Positions 25,402 through 39,668 of a stretch of 64,000 bases of DNA are shown here, piece by piece. Each line of letters opens with the position of its first letter. Position 1 is the first letter of the stretch. Made by a program: the position numbers and the translations under genes. The DNA lies in assembly GCA_964057225.1 (NCBI GenBank), contig OZ059900.1, forward strand, positions 7,698,501 through 7,762,500. The letters run 5' to 3'. The notes beneath the pieces were generated by a model, which saw only the letters and a list, made by a program, of their open reading frames with translations, made no database searches and was not told the DNA's origin. This DNA comes from Auanema rhodensis. Taxonomy: Eukaryota > Nematoda > Chromadorea > Rhabditida > Rhabditidae.

Positions 25402-27140
25402 TGTTCAAAACGCCATATATTCAACGATTTTGGGTACAAAACATGTGAAAACTGTATGTTTTGATCAGACCCTTTGAGATATGGATTTGAAATTCAGGAT
25501 TCATAAACTTTGACTATTTTTACATATATATGTCCAATTTTAACCACTTTGGTCGAAAAGGACCGAAAACATCAAGAATTATTGGTTTTTTGGGGATTGA
25601 AGGGCATTTTGGCAAAATCAGTCAAACTTTTGATCTTAAGCATATTTTTTTCTTCTAAAACGACTAAATGTATGAAATACTGTCATAGAATGTTCATATA
25701 GGTGTATTTTGCACGAATATCAAAACTGATTGAAATATGGGCCTTTTTATGTTCAAAACGCCATATATTCAACGATTTTGGGTACAAAACATGTGAAAAC
25801 TGTATGTTTTGATCAGACCCTTTGAGATATGGATTTGGAATTCAGGATTCATAAACTTTGACTATTTTTACATATATATGTTCATTTTAACCACTTTGGT
25901 CAAAAAGGACCGAAAATATCAAGAATTATTGGTTTTTTGGGGTTTGAAGGGCATTTTGGCTAAATCAGTCAAACTTTTGATCTTAAGCATATTTTTTTCT
26001 TCTAAAACGACTAAATGTATGAAATACTGTCATAGAATGTTCATATAGGTGTATTTTGCACGAATATCAAAACTGATTGAAATATGGGCCTTTTTATGTT
26101 CAAAACGCCATATATTCAACGATTTTGGGTACAAAACATGTGAAAACTGTATGTTTTGATCAGACCCTTTGAGATATGGATTTGAAATTCAGGATTCATA
26201 AACTTTGACTATTTTTACATATATATGTCCAATTTTAACCACTTTGGTCAAAAAGGACCGAAAATATCAAGAATTATTGGTTTTTTGGGGATTGAAGGGC
26301 ATTTTGGCAAAATCAGTCAAACTTTTGATCTTAAGCATATTTTTTTCTTCTAAAACGACTAAATGTATGAAATACTGTCATAGAATGTTCATATAGGTGT
26401 ATTTTGCACAAATATCAAAACTGATTGAAATATGGGCCTTTTTATGCTCAAAACGCCATATATTCAACGATTTTGGGTACAAAACATGTGAAAACTGTAT
26501 GTTTTGATCAGACCCTTTGAGATATGGATTTGAAATTCAGGATTCATAAACTTTGACTATTTTTACATATATATGTCCAATTTTAACCACTTTGGTCAAA
26601 AAGGACCGAAAATATCAAGAATTATTGGTTTTTTGGGGTTTGAAGGGCATTTTGGCTAAATCAGTCAAACTTTTGATCTTAAGCATATTTTTTTCTTCTA
26701 AAACGACTAAATGTATGAAATACTGTCAAAGAATGTTCATATAGGTGTATTTTGCACGAATATCAAAACTGATTGAAATATGGGCCTTTTTATGCTCAAA
26801 ACGCCATATATTCAACGATTTTGGGTACAAAACATGTGAAAACTGTATGTTTTGATCAGACCCTTTGAGATATGGATTTAAAATTCAGGATTCATAAAAT
26901 TCGACTATTCTTACATATATATGTCCAATTTTAACCACTTTGGTCAAAAAGGACCGAAAATATCAAGAATTATTGGTTTTTTGGGGTTTGAAGGGCATTT
27001 TGGCAAAATCAGTCAAACTTTTGATCTTAAGCATATTTTTTTCTTCTAAAACGACTAAATGTATGAAATACTGTCAAAGAATGTTCATATAGGTGTATTT
27101 TGCACGAATATCAAAACTGATTGAAATATGGGCCTTTTTA
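25402..27140. repeat. G-H-D-F-B pentamer (1739 bp)
   Basis: Units 74-78. G carries the private C at offset 169 (25570), H lacks one A near 25884, and B carries C at offset 118 (26910). It is separated from the previous pentamer by G'-B-B (24358-25401), the same trimer that precedes the pentamer at 22620. Confidence 0.92.
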
Positions 27141-28184
27141 TGTTCAAAACGCCATATATTCAACGATTTTGGGTACAAAACATGTGAAAACTGTATGTTT
27201 TGATCAGACCCTTTGAGATATGGATTTGAAATTCAGGATTCATAAACTTCGACTATTTTTACATATATATGTCCAATTTTAACCACTTTGGTCGAAAAGG
27301 ACCGAAAATATCAAGAATTATTGGTTTTTTGGGGATTGAAGGGCATTTTGGCAAAATCAGTCAAACTTTTGATCTTAAGCATATTTTTTTCTTCTAAAAC
27401 GACTAAATGTATGAAATACTGTCATAGAATGTTCATATAGGTGTATTTTGCACGAATATCAAAACTGATTGAAATATGGGCCTTTTTATGTTCAAAACGC
27501 CATATATTCAACGATTTTGGGTACAAAACATGTGAAAACTGTATGTTTTGATCAGACCCTTTGAGATATGGATTTGGAATTCAGGATTCATAAACTTTGA
27601 CTATTTTTACATATATATGTTCAATTTTAACCACTTTGGTCAAAAAGGACCGAAAATATCAAGAATTATTGGTTTTTTGGGGTTTGAAGGGCATTTTGGC
27701 TAAATCAGTCAAACTTTTGATCTTAAGCATATTTTTTTCTTCTAAAACGACTAAATGTATGAAATACTGTCATAGAATGTTCATATAGGTGTATTTTGCA
27801 CGAATATCAAAACTGATTGAAATATGGGCCTTTTTATGTTCAAAACGCCATATATTCAACGATTTTGGGTACAAAACATGTGAAAACTGTATGTTTTGAT
27901 CAGACCCTTTGAGATATGGATTTGAAATTCAGGATTCATAAACTTTGACTATTTTTACATATATATGTCCAATTTTAACCACTTTGGTCAAAAAGGACCG
28001 AAAATATCAAGAATTATTGGTTTTTTGGGGATTGAAGGGCATTTTGGCAAAATCAGTCAAACTTTTGATCTTAAGCATATTTTTTTCTTCTAAAACGACT
28101 AAATGTATGAAATACTGTCATAGAATGTTCATATAGGTGTATTTTGCACAAATATCAAAACTGATTGAAATATGGGCCTTTTTA

Positions 28185-29576
28185 TGCTCAAAACGCCATA
28201 TATTCAACGATTTTGGGTACAAAACATGTGAAAACGGTATGTTTTGATCAGACCCTTTGAGATATGGATTTGAAATTCAGGATTCATAAACTTCGACTAT
28301 TTCTACATATATATGTCCAATTTTAACCACTTTGGTCAAAAAGGACCGAAAATATCAAGAATTATTGGTTTTTTGGGGTTTGAAGGGCATTTTGGCAAAA
28401 TCAGTCAAACTTTTGATCTTAAGCATATTTTTTTCTTCTAAAACGACTAAATGTATGAAATACTGTCAAAGAATGTTCATATAGGTGTATTTTGCACGAA
28501 TATCAAAACTGATTGAAATATGGGCCTTTTTATGCTCAAAACGCCATATATTCAACGATTTTGGGTACAAAACATGTGAAAACTGTATGTTTTGATCAGA
28601 CCCTTTGAGATATGGATTTAAAATTCAGGATTCATAAAATTCGACTATTTTTACATATATATGTCCAATTTTAACCACTTTGGTCAAAAAGGACCGAAAA
28701 TATCAAGAATTATTGGTTTTTTGGGGTTTGAAGGGCATTTTGGCAAAATCAGTCAAACTTTTGATCTTAAGCATATTTTTTTCTTCTAAAACGACTAAAT
28801 GTATGAAATACTGTCATAGAATGTTCATATAGGTGTATTTTGCACGAATATCAAAACTGATTGAAATATGGGCCTTTTTATGCTCAAAACGCCATATATT
28901 CAACGATTTTGGGTACAAAACATGTGAAAACTGTATGTTTTGATCAGACCCTTTGAGATATGGATTTGAAATTCAGGATTCATAAACTTCGACTATTTCT
29001 ACATATATATGTCCAATTTTAACCACTTTGGTCAAAAAGGACCGAAAATATCAAGAATTATTGGTTTTTTGGGGTTTGAAGGGCATTTTGGCAAAATCAG
29101 TCAAACTTTTGATCTTAAGCATATTTTTTTCTTCTAAAACGACTAAATGTATGAAATACTGTCATAGAATGTTCATATAGGTGTATTTTGCACGAATATC
29201 AAAACTGATTGAAATATGGGCCTTTTTATGTTCAAAACGCCATATATTCAACGATTTTGGGTACAAAACATGTGAAAACTGTATGTTTTGATCAGACCCT
29301 TTGAGATATGGATTTGAAATTCAGGATTCATAAACTTTGACTATTTTTACATATATATGTCCAATTTTAACCACTTTGGTCAAAAAGGACCGAAAATATC
29401 AAGAATTATTGGTTTTTTGGGGATTGAAGGGCATTTTGGCAAAATCAGTCAAACTTTTGCTCTTAAGCATATTTTTTTCTTCTAAAACGACTAAATGTAT
29501 GAAATACTGTCATAGAATGTTCATATAGGTGTATTTTGCACGAATATCAAAACTGATTGAAATATGGGCCTTTTTA
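28185..29576. repeat. A-B-C-J tetramer
   Basis: Units 82-85 within copy 1, matching 55674-57065 in copy 2. It is preceded by G'-H-D, so the local order G'-H-D-A-B-C-J-B-G' links the tetramer to the G' blocks. Confidence 0.9.
29229..29576. repeat. Monomer type J (representative)
   Basis: J resembles D (T3, T110, A195) but has C232 in place of A232 and keeps G314. It replaces D as the fourth unit in some tetramers and is nearly always followed by B (units at 29229, 30621, 34101, 39669, 40365, 56718, 58110 and 63133). A variant at 2437-2784 also carries G154. The unit at 15660 has C110 instead of T110, so it may be a G'/J mosaic. Confidence 0.9.
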
Positions 29577-32500
29577 TGCTCAAAACGCCATATATTCAAC
29601 GATTTTGGGTACAAAACATGTGAAAACTGTATGTTTTGATCAGACCCTTTGAGATATGGATTTAAAATTCAGGATTCATAAAATTCGACTATTTTTACAT
29701 ATATATGTCCAATTTTAACCACTTTGGTCAAAAAGGACCGAAAATATCAAGAATTATTGGTTTTTTGGGGTTTGAAGGGCATTTTGGCAAAATCAGTCAA
29801 ACTTTTGATCTTAAGCATATTTTTTTCTTCTAAAACGACTAAATGTATGAAATACTGTCAAAGAATGTTCATATAGGTGTATTTTGCACGAATATCAAAA
29901 CTGATTGAAATATGGGCCTTTTTATGTTCAAAACGCCATATATTCAACGATTTTGGGTACAAAACATGTGAAAACTGTATGTTTTGATCAGACCCTTTGA
30001 GATATGGATTTGAAATTCAGGATTCATAAACTTCGACTATTTTTACATATATATGTCCAATTTTAACCACTTTGGTCGAAAAGGACCGAAAATATCAAGA
30101 ATTATTGGTTTTTTGGGGATTGAAGGGCATTTTGGCAAAATCAGTCAAACTTTTGATCTTAAGCATATTTTTTTCTTCTAAAACGACTAAATGTATGAAA
30201 TACTGTCATAGAATGTTCATATAGGTGTATTTTGCACGAATATCAAAACTGATTGAAATATGGGCCTTTTTATGTTCAAAACGCCATATATTCAACGATT
30301 TTGGGTACAAAACATGTGAAAACTGTATGTTTTGATCAGACCCTTTGAGATATGGATTTGAAATTCAGGATTCATAAACTTTGACTATTTTTACATATAT
30401 ATGTCCAATTTTAACCACTTTGGTCAAAAAGGACCGAAAATATCAAGAATTATTGGTTTTTTGGGGATTGAAGGGCATTTTGGCAAAATCAGTCAAACTT
30501 TTGATCTTAAGCATATTTTTTTCTTCTAAAACGACTAAATGTATGAAATACTGTCATAGAATGTTCATATAGGTGTATTTTGCACAAATATCAAAACTGA
30601 TTGAAATATGGGCCTTTTTATGTTCAAAACGCCATATATTCAACGATTTTGGGTACAAAACATGTGAAAACTGTATGTTTTGATCAGACCCTTTGAGATA
30701 TGGATTTGAAATTCAGGATTCATAAACTTTGACTATTTTTACATATATATGTCCAATTTTAACCACTTTGGTCAAAAAGGACCGAAAATATCAAGAATTA
30801 TTGGTTTTTTGGGGATTGAAGGGCATTTTGGCAAAATCAGTCAAACTTTTGCTCTTAAGCATATTTTTTTCTTCTAAAACGACTAAATGTATGAAATACT
30901 GTCATAGAATGTTCATATAGGTGTATTTTGCACGAATATCAAAACTGATTGAAATATGGGCCTTTTTATGCTCAAAACGCCATATATTCAACGATTTTGG
31001 GTACAAAACATGTGAAAACTGTATGTTTTGATCAGACCCTTTGAGATATGGATTTAAAATTCAGGATTCATAAAATTCGACTATTTTTACATATATATGT
31101 CCAATTTTAACCACTTTGGTCAAAAAGGACCGAAAATATCAAGAATTATTGGTTTTTTGGGGTTTGAAGGGCATTTTGGCAAAATCAGTCAAACTTTTGA
31201 TCTTAAGCATATTTTTTTCTTCTAAAACGACTAAATGTATGAAATACTGTCAAAGAATGTTCATATAGGTGTATTTTGCACGAATATCAAAACTGATTGA
31301 AATATGGGCCTTTTTATGTTCAAAACGCCATATATTCAACGATTTTGGGTACAAAACATGTGAAAACTGTATGTTTTGATCAGACCCTTTGAGATATGGA
31401 TTTGAAATTCAGGATTCATAAACTTCGACTATTTTTACATATATATGTCCAATTTTAACCACTTTGGTCGAAAAGGACCGAAAATATCAAGAATTATTGG
31501 TTTTTTGGGGATTGAAGGGCATTTTGGCAAAATCAGTCAAACTTTTGATCTTAAGCATATTTTTTTCTTCTAAAACGACTAAATGTATGAAATACTGTCA
31601 TAGAATGTTCATATAGGTGTATTTTGCACGAATATCAAAACTGATTGAAATATGGGCCTTTTTATGTTCAAAACGCCATATATTCAACGATTTTGGGTAC
31701 AAAACATGTGAAAACTGTATGTTTTGATCAGACCCTTTGAGATATGGATTTGAAATTCAGGATTCATAAACTTTGACTATTTTTACATATATATGTCCAA
31801 TTTTAACCACTTTGGTCAAAAAGGACCGAAAATATCAAGAATTATTGGTTTTTTGGGGATTGAAGGGCATTTTGGCAAAATCAGTCAAACTTTTGATCTT
31901 AAGCATATTTTTTTCTTCTAAAACGACTAAATGTATGAAATACTGTCATAGAATGTTCATATAGGTGTATTTTGCACAAATATCAAAACTGATTGAAATA
32001 TGGGCCTTTTTATGTTCAAAACGCCATATATTCAACGATTTTGGGTACAAAACATGTGAAAACTGTATGTTTTGATCAGACCCTTTGAGATATGGATTTG
32101 AAATTCAGGATTCATAAACTTCGACTATTTTTACATATATATGTCCAATTTTAACCACTTTGGTCGAAAAGGACCGAAAATATCAAGAATTATTGGTTTT
32201 TTGGGGATTGAAGGGCATTTTGGCAAAATCAGTCAAACTTTTGATCTTAAGCATATTTTTTTCTTCTAAAACGACTAAATGTATGAAATACTGTCATAGA
32301 ATGTTCATATAGGTGTATTTTGCACGAATATCAAAACTGATTGAAATATGGGCCTTTTTATGTTCAAAACGCCATATATTCAACGATTTTGGGTACAAAA
32401 CATGTGAAAACTGTATGTTTTGATCAGACCCTTTGAGATATGGATTTGGAATTCAGGATTCATAAACTTTGACTATTTTTACATATATATGTTCAATTTT

Positions 32501-33056
32501 AACCACTTTGGTCAAAAAGGACCGAAAATATCAAGAATTATTGGTTTTTTGGGGTTTGAAGGGCATTTTGGCTAAATCAGTCAAACTTTTGATCTTAAGC
32601 ATATTTTTTTCTTCTAAAACGACTAAATGTATGAAATACTGTCATAGAATGTTCATATAGGTGTATTTTGCACGAATATCAAAACTGATTGAAATATGGG
32701 CCTTTTTATGTTCAAAACGCCATATATTCAACGATTTTGGGTACAAAACATGTGAAAACTGTATGTTTTGATCAGACCCTTTGAGATATGGATTTGAAAT
32801 TCAGGATTCATAAACTTTGACTATTTTTACATATATATGTCCAATTTTAACCACTTTGGTCAAAAAGGACCGAAAATATCAAGAATTATTGGTTTTTTGG
32901 GGATTGAAGGGCATTTTGGCAAAATCAGTCAAACTTTTGATCTTAAGCATATTTTTTTCTTCTAAAACGACTAAATGTATGAAATACTGTCATAGAATGT
33001 TCATATAGGTGTATTTTGCACAAATATCAAAACTGATTGAAATATGGGCCTTTTTA
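29577..33056. repeat. Ten-unit block, left copy (3480 bp)
   Basis: Units 86-95 read B, G', D, J, B, G', D, G', H, D. The same order follows directly at 33057-36536. Within the block, B-G'-D-J is itself close to a tetramer repeat. Confidence 0.9.
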
Positions 33057-33404
33057 TGCTCAAAACGCCATATATTCAACGATTTTGGGTACAAAACATG
33101 TGAAAACGGTATGTTTTGATCAGACCCTTTGAGATATGGATTTGAAATTCAGGATTCATAAAATTCGACTATTTTTACATATATATGTCCAATTTTAACC
33201 ACTTTGGTCAAAAAGGACCGAAAATATCAAGAATTATTGGTTTTTTGGGGTTTGAAGGGCATTTTGGCAAAATCAGTCAAACTTTTGATCTTAAGCATAT
33301 TTTTTTCTTCTAAAACGACTAAATGTATGAAATACTGTCAAAGAATGTTCATATAGGTGTATTTTGCACGAATATCAAAACTGATTGAAATATGGGCCTT
33401 TTTA
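33057..33404. repeat. Hybrid monomer A/B (junction of the ten-unit duplication)
   Basis: The left part has A marks (C3, G52, G88 at 33144). The right part has B marks (A107 at 33163, T119, and A285 of the B sub-form at 29577). The switch is confined to roughly 33145-33162. This is the expected junction if the A that follows a D recombined in register with the B at 29577. Confidence 0.93.
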
Positions 33405-36400
33405 TGTTCAAAACGCCATATATTCAACGATTTTGGGTACAAAACATGTGAAAACTGTATGTTTTGATCAGACCCTTTGAGATATGGATTTGAAATTCAG
33501 GATTCATAAACTTCGACTATTTTTACATATATATGTCCAATTTTAACCACTTTGGTCGAAAAGGACCGAAAATATCAAGAATTATTGGTTTTTTGGGGAT
33601 TGAAGGGCATTTTGGCAAAATCAGTCAAACTTTTGATCTTAAGCATATTTTTTTCTTCTAAAACGACTAAATGTATGAAATACTGTCATAGAATGTTCAT
33701 ATAGGTGTATTTTGCACGAATATCAAAACTGATTGAAATATGGGCCTTTTTATGTTCAAAACGCCATATATTCAACGATTTTGGGTACAAAACATGTGAA
33801 AACTGTATGTTTTGATCAGACCCTTTGAGATATGGATTTGAAATTCAGGATTCATAAACTTTGACTATTTTTACATATATATGTCCAATTTTAACCACTT
33901 TGGTCAAAAAGGACCGAAAATATCAAGAATTATTGGTTTTTTGGGGATTGAAGGGCATTTTGGCAAAATCAGTCAAACTTTTGATCTTAAGCATATTTTT
34001 TTCTTCTAAAACGACTAAATGTATGAAATACTGTCATAGAATGTTCATATAGGTGTATTTTGCACAAATATCAAAACTGATTGAAATATGGGCCTTTTTA
34101 TGTTCAAAACGCCATATATTCAACGATTTTGGGTACAAAACATGTGAAAACTGTATGTTTTGATCAGACCCTTTGAGATATGGATTTGAAATTCAGGATT
34201 CATAAACTTTGACTATTTTTACATATATATGTCCAATTTTAACCACTTTGGTCAAAAAGGACCGAAAATATCAAGAATTATTGGTTTTTTGGGGATTGAA
34301 GGGCATTTTGGCAAAATCAGTCAAACTTTTGCTCTTAAGCATATTTTTTTCTTCTAAAACGACTAAATGTATGAAATACTGTCATAGAATGTTCATATAG
34401 GTGTATTTTGCACGAATATCAAAACTGATTGAAATATGGGCCTTTTTATGCTCAAAACGCCATATATTCAACGATTTTGGGTACAAAACATGTGAAAACT
34501 GTATGTTTTGATCAGACCCTTTGAGATATGGATTTAAAATTCAGGATTCATAAAATTCGACTATTTTTACATATATATGTCCAATTTTAACCACTTTGGT
34601 CAAAAAGGACCGAAAATATCAAGAATTATTGGTTTTTTGGGGTTTGAAGGGCATTTTGGCAAAATCAGTCAAACTTTTGATCTTAAGCATATTTTTTTCT
34701 TCTAAAACGACTAAATGTATGAAATACTGTCAAAGAATGTTCATATAGGTGTATTTTGCACGAATATCAAAACTGATTGAAATATGGGCCTTTTTATGTT
34801 CAAAACGCCATATATTCAACGATTTTGGGTACAAAACATGTGAAAACTGTATGTTTTGATCAGACCCTTTGAGATATGGATTTGAAATTCAGGATTCATA
34901 AACTTCGACTATTTTTACATATATATGTCCAATTTTAACCACTTTGGTCGAAAAGGACCGAAAATATCAAGAATTATTGGTTTTTTGGGGATTGAAGGGC
35001 ATTTTGGCAAAATCAGTCAAACTTTTGATCTTAAGCATATTTTTTTCTTCTAAAACGACTAAATGTATGAAATACTGTCATAGAATGTTCATATAGGTGT
35101 ATTTTGCACGAATATCAAAACTGATTGAAATATGGGCCTTTTTATGTTCAAAACGCCATATATTCAACGATTTTGGGTACAAAACATGTGAAAACTGTAT
35201 GTTTTGATCAGACCCTTTGAGATATGGATTTGAAATTCAGGATTCATAAACTTTGACTATTTTTACATATATATGTCCAATTTTAACCACTTTGGTCAAA
35301 AAGGACCGAAAATATCAAGAATTATTGGTTTTTTGGGGATTGAAGGGCATTTTGGCAAAATCAGTCAAACTTTTGATCTTAAGCATATTTTTTTCTTCTA
35401 AAACGACTAAATGTATGAAATACTGTCATAGAATGTTCATATAGGTGTATTTTGCACAAATATCAAAACTGATTGAAATATGGGCCTTTTTATGTTCAAA
35501 ACGCCATATATTCAACGATTTTGGGTACAAAACATGTGAAAACTGTATGTTTTGATCAGACCCTTTGAGATATGGATTTGAAATTCAGGATTCATAAACT
35601 TCGACTATTTTTACATATATATGTCCAATTTTAACCACTTTGGTCGAAAAGGACCGAAAATATCAAGAATTATTGGTTTTTTGGGGATTGAAGGGCATTT
35701 TGGCAAAATCAGTCAAACTTTTGATCTTAAGCATATTTTTTTCTTCTAAAACGACTAAATGTATGAAATACTGTCATAGAATGTTCATATAGGTGTATTT
35801 TGCACGAATATCAAAACTGATTGAAATATGGGCCTTTTTATGTTCAAAACGCCATATATTCAACGATTTTGGGTACAAAACATGTGAAAACTGTATGTTT
35901 TGATCAGACCCTTTGAGATATGGATTTGGAATTCAGGATTCATAAACTTTGACTATTTTTACATATATATGTTCAATTTTAACCACTTTGGTCAAAAAGG
36001 ACCGAAAATATCAAGAATTATTGGTTTTTTGGGGTTTGAAGGGCATTTTGGCTAAATCAGTCAAACTTTTGATCTTAAGCATATTTTTTTCTTCTAAAAC
36101 GACTAAATGTATGAAATACTGTCATAGAATGTTCATATAGGTGTATTTTGCACGAATATCAAAACTGATTGAAATATGGGCCTTTTTATGTTCAAAACGC
36201 CATATATTCAACGATTTTGGGTACAAAACATGTGAAAACTGTATGTTTTGATCAGACCCTTTGAGATATGGATTTGAAATTCAGGATTCATAAACTTTGA
36301 CTATTTTTACATATATATGTCCAATTTTAACCACTTTGGTCAAAAAGGACCGAAAATATCAAGAATTATTGGTTTTTTGGGGATTGAAGGGCATTTTGGC

Positions 36401-36536
36401 AAAATCAGTCAAACTTTTGATCTTAAGCATATTTTTTTCTTCTAAAACGACTAAATGTATGAAATACTGTCATAGAATGTTCATATAGGTGTATTTTGCA
36501 CAAATATCAAAACTGATTGAAATATGGGCCTTTTTA
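33057..36536. repeat. Ten-unit block, right copy (3480 bp)
   Basis: Units 96-105 repeat units 86-95 at all diagnostic sites, except that the first unit is an A/B hybrid. After the block the order resumes with A at 36537, which in copy 2 of the long segment directly follows the single block (A at 60697). The duplication is therefore specific to copy 1. Confidence 0.92.
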
Positions 36537-38972
36537 TGCTCAAAACGCCATATATTCAACGATTTTGGGTACAAAACATGTGAAAACGGTATGTTTTGAT
36601 CAGACCCTTTGAGATATGGATTTGAAATTCAGGATTCATAAACTTCGACTATTTCTACATATATATGTCCAATTTTAACCACTTTGGTCAAAAAGGACCG
36701 AAAATATCAAGAATTATTGGTTTTTTGGGGTTTGAAGGGCATTTTGGCAAAATCAGTCAAACTTTTGATCTTAAGCATATTTTTTTCTTCTAAAACGACT
36801 AAATGTATGAAATACTGTCAAAGAATGTTCATATAGGTGTATTTTGCACGAATATCAAAACTGATTGAAATATGGGCCTTTTTATGCTCAAAACGCCATA
36901 TATTCAACGATTTTGGGTACAAAACATGTGAAAACTGTATGTTTTGATCAGACCCTTTGAGATATGGATTTAAAATTCAGGATTCATAAAATTCGACTAT
37001 TTTTACATATATATGTCCAATTTTAACCACTTTGGTCAAAAAGGACCGAAAATATCAAGAATTATTGGTTTTTTGGGGTTTGAAGGGCATTTTGGCAAAA
37101 TCAGTCAAACTTTTGATCTTAAGCATATTTTTTTCTTCTAAAACGACTAAATGTATGAAATACTGTCATAGAATGTTCATATAGGTGTATTTTGCACGAA
37201 TATCAAAACTGATTGAAATATGGGCCTTTTTATGCTCAAAACGCCATATATTCAACGATTTTGGGTACAAAACATGTGAAAACTGTATGTTTTGATCAGA
37301 CCCTTTGAGATATGGATTTGAAATTCAGGATTCATAAACTTCGACTATTTCTACATATATATGTCCAATTTTAACCACTTTGGTCAAAAAGAACCGAAAA
37401 TATCAAGAATTATTGGTTTTTTGGGGTTTGAAGGGCATTTTGGCAAAATCAGTCAAACTTTTGATCTTAAGCATATTTTTTTCTTCTAAAACGACTAAAT
37501 GTATGAAATACTGTCATAGAATGTTCATATAGGTGTATTTTGCACGAATATCAAAACTGATTGAAATATGGGCCTTTTTATGTTCAAAACGCCATATATT
37601 CAACGATTTTGGGTACAAAACATGTGAAAACTGTATGTTTTGATCAGACCCTTTGAGATATGGATTTGAAATTCAGGATTCATAAACTTTGACTATTTTT
37701 ACATATATATGTCCAATTTTAACCACTTTGGTCAAAAAGGACCGAAAATATCAAGAATTATTGGTTTTTTGGGGATTGAAGGGCATTTTGGCAAAATCAG
37801 TCAAACTTTTGATCTTAAGCATATTTTTTTCTTCTAAAACGACTAAATGTATGAAATACTGTCATAGAATGTTCATATAGGTGTATTTTGCACAAATATC
37901 AAAACTGATTGAAATATGGGCCTTTTTATGCTCAAAACGCCATATATTCAACGATTTTGGGTACAAAACATGTGAAAACGGTATGTTTTGATCAGACCCT
38001 TTGAGATATGGATTTGAAATTCAGGATTCATAAACTTCGACTATTTCTACATATATATGTCCAATTTTAACCACTTTGGTCAAAAAGGACCGAAAATATC
38101 AAGAATTATTGGTTTTTTGGGGTTTGAAGGGCATTTTGGCAAAATCAGTCAAACTTTTGATCTTAAGCATATTTTTTTCTTCTAAAACGACTAAATGTAT
38201 GAAATACTGTCAAAGAATGTTCATATAGGTGTATTTTGCACGAATATCAAAACTGATTGAAATATGGGCCTTTTTATGCTCAAAACGCCATATATTCAAC
38301 GATTTTGGGTACAAAACATGTGAAAACTGTATGTTTTGATCAGACCCTTTGAGATATGGATTTAAAATTCAGGATTCATAAAATTCGACTATTTTTACAT
38401 ATATATGTCCAATTTTAACCACTTTGGTCAAAAAGGACCGAAAATATCAAGAATTATTGGTTTTTTGGGGTTTGAAGGGCATTTTGGCAAAATCAGTCAA
38501 ACTTTTGATCTTAAGCATATTTTTTTCTTCTAAAACGACTAAATGTATGAAATACTGTCATAGAATGTTCATATAGGTGTATTTTGCACGAATATCAAAA
38601 CTGATTGAAATATGGGCCTTTTTATGCTCAAAACGCCATATATTCAACGATTTTGGGTACAAAACATGTGAAAACTGTATGTTTTGATCAGACCCTTTGA
38701 GATATGGATTTGAAATTCAGGATTCATAAACTTCGACTATTTCTACATATATATGTCCAATTTTAACCACTTTGGTCAAAAAGGACCGAAAATATCAAGA
38801 ATTATTGGTTTTTTGGGGTTTGAAGGGCATTTTGGCAAAATCAGTCAAACTTTTGATCTTAAGCATATTTTTTTCTTCTAAAACGACTAAATGTATGAAA
38901 TACTGTCATAGAATGTTCATATAGGTGTATTTTGCACGAATATCAAAACTGATTGAAATATGGGCCTTTTTA
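36537..38972. repeat. Tetramers A-B-C-D and A-B-C
   Basis: Units 106-112. The first C has the private A at 37392; the second does not. The same seven units, with the private mark in the same place, lie at 60697-63132. The next unit differs (G' here, J in copy 2), which sets the right boundary of the long duplication. Confidence 0.92.
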
Positions 38973-39668
38973 TGTTCAAAACGCCATATATTCAACGATT
39001 TTGGGTACAAAACATGTGAAAACTGTATGTTTTGATCAGACCCTTTGAGATATGGATTTGAAATTCAGAATTCATAAACTTCGACTATTTTTACATATAT
39101 ATGTCCAATTTTAACCACTTTGGTCGAAAAGGACCGAAAATATCAAGAATTATTGGTTTTTTGGGGATTGAAGGGCATTTTGGCAAAATCAGTCAAACTT
39201 TTGATCTTAAGCATATTTTTTTCTTCTAAAACGACTAAATGTATGAAATACTGTCATAGAATGTTCATATAGGTGTATTTTGCACGAATATCAAAACTGA
39301 TTGAAATATGGGCCTTTTTATGTTCAAAACGCCATATATTCAACGATTTTGGGTACAAAACATGTGAAAACTGTATGTTTTGATCAGACCCTTTGAGATA
39401 TGGATTTGGAATTCAGGATTCATAAACTTTGACTATTTTTACATATATATGTTCAATTTTAACCACTTTGGTCAAAAAGGACCGAAAATATCAAGAATTA
39501 TTGGTTTTTTGGGGTTTGAAGGGCATTTTGGCTAAATCAGTCAAACTTTTGATCTTAAGCATATTTTTTTCTTCTAAAACGACTAAATGTATGAAATACT
39601 GTCATAGAATGTTCATATAGGTGTATTTTGCACGAATATCAAAACTGATTGAAATATGGGCCTTTTTA
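38973..39668. repeat. G'-H pair with extra GAATTC site
   Basis: Units 113-114. The G' shares the private A at offset 97 (39069) with the G' at 8352 (8448), also followed by H. The two pairs, about 30.6 kb apart, probably descend from one mutated unit. Confidence 0.85.

Larger units (their letters stand above)
21576..38972. repeat. Long segment, copy 1 (17,397 bp)
   Basis: Units 63-112. The order of types and several private marks match 47673-63132. Shared marks: C at 22060 (48157 in copy 2), C at 23492 (49589), a one-base deletion at 24261 (50358), C at 25570 (53059), C at 26910 (54399) and A at 37392 (61552). Copy 1 contains a 10-unit duplication (33057-36536) that copy 2 lacks. It lacks copy 2's 4-unit insertion and 151-bp partial unit. 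These three differences account exactly for the length difference: 17,397 - 3480 + 1392 + 151 = 15,460. Confidence 0.92.
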
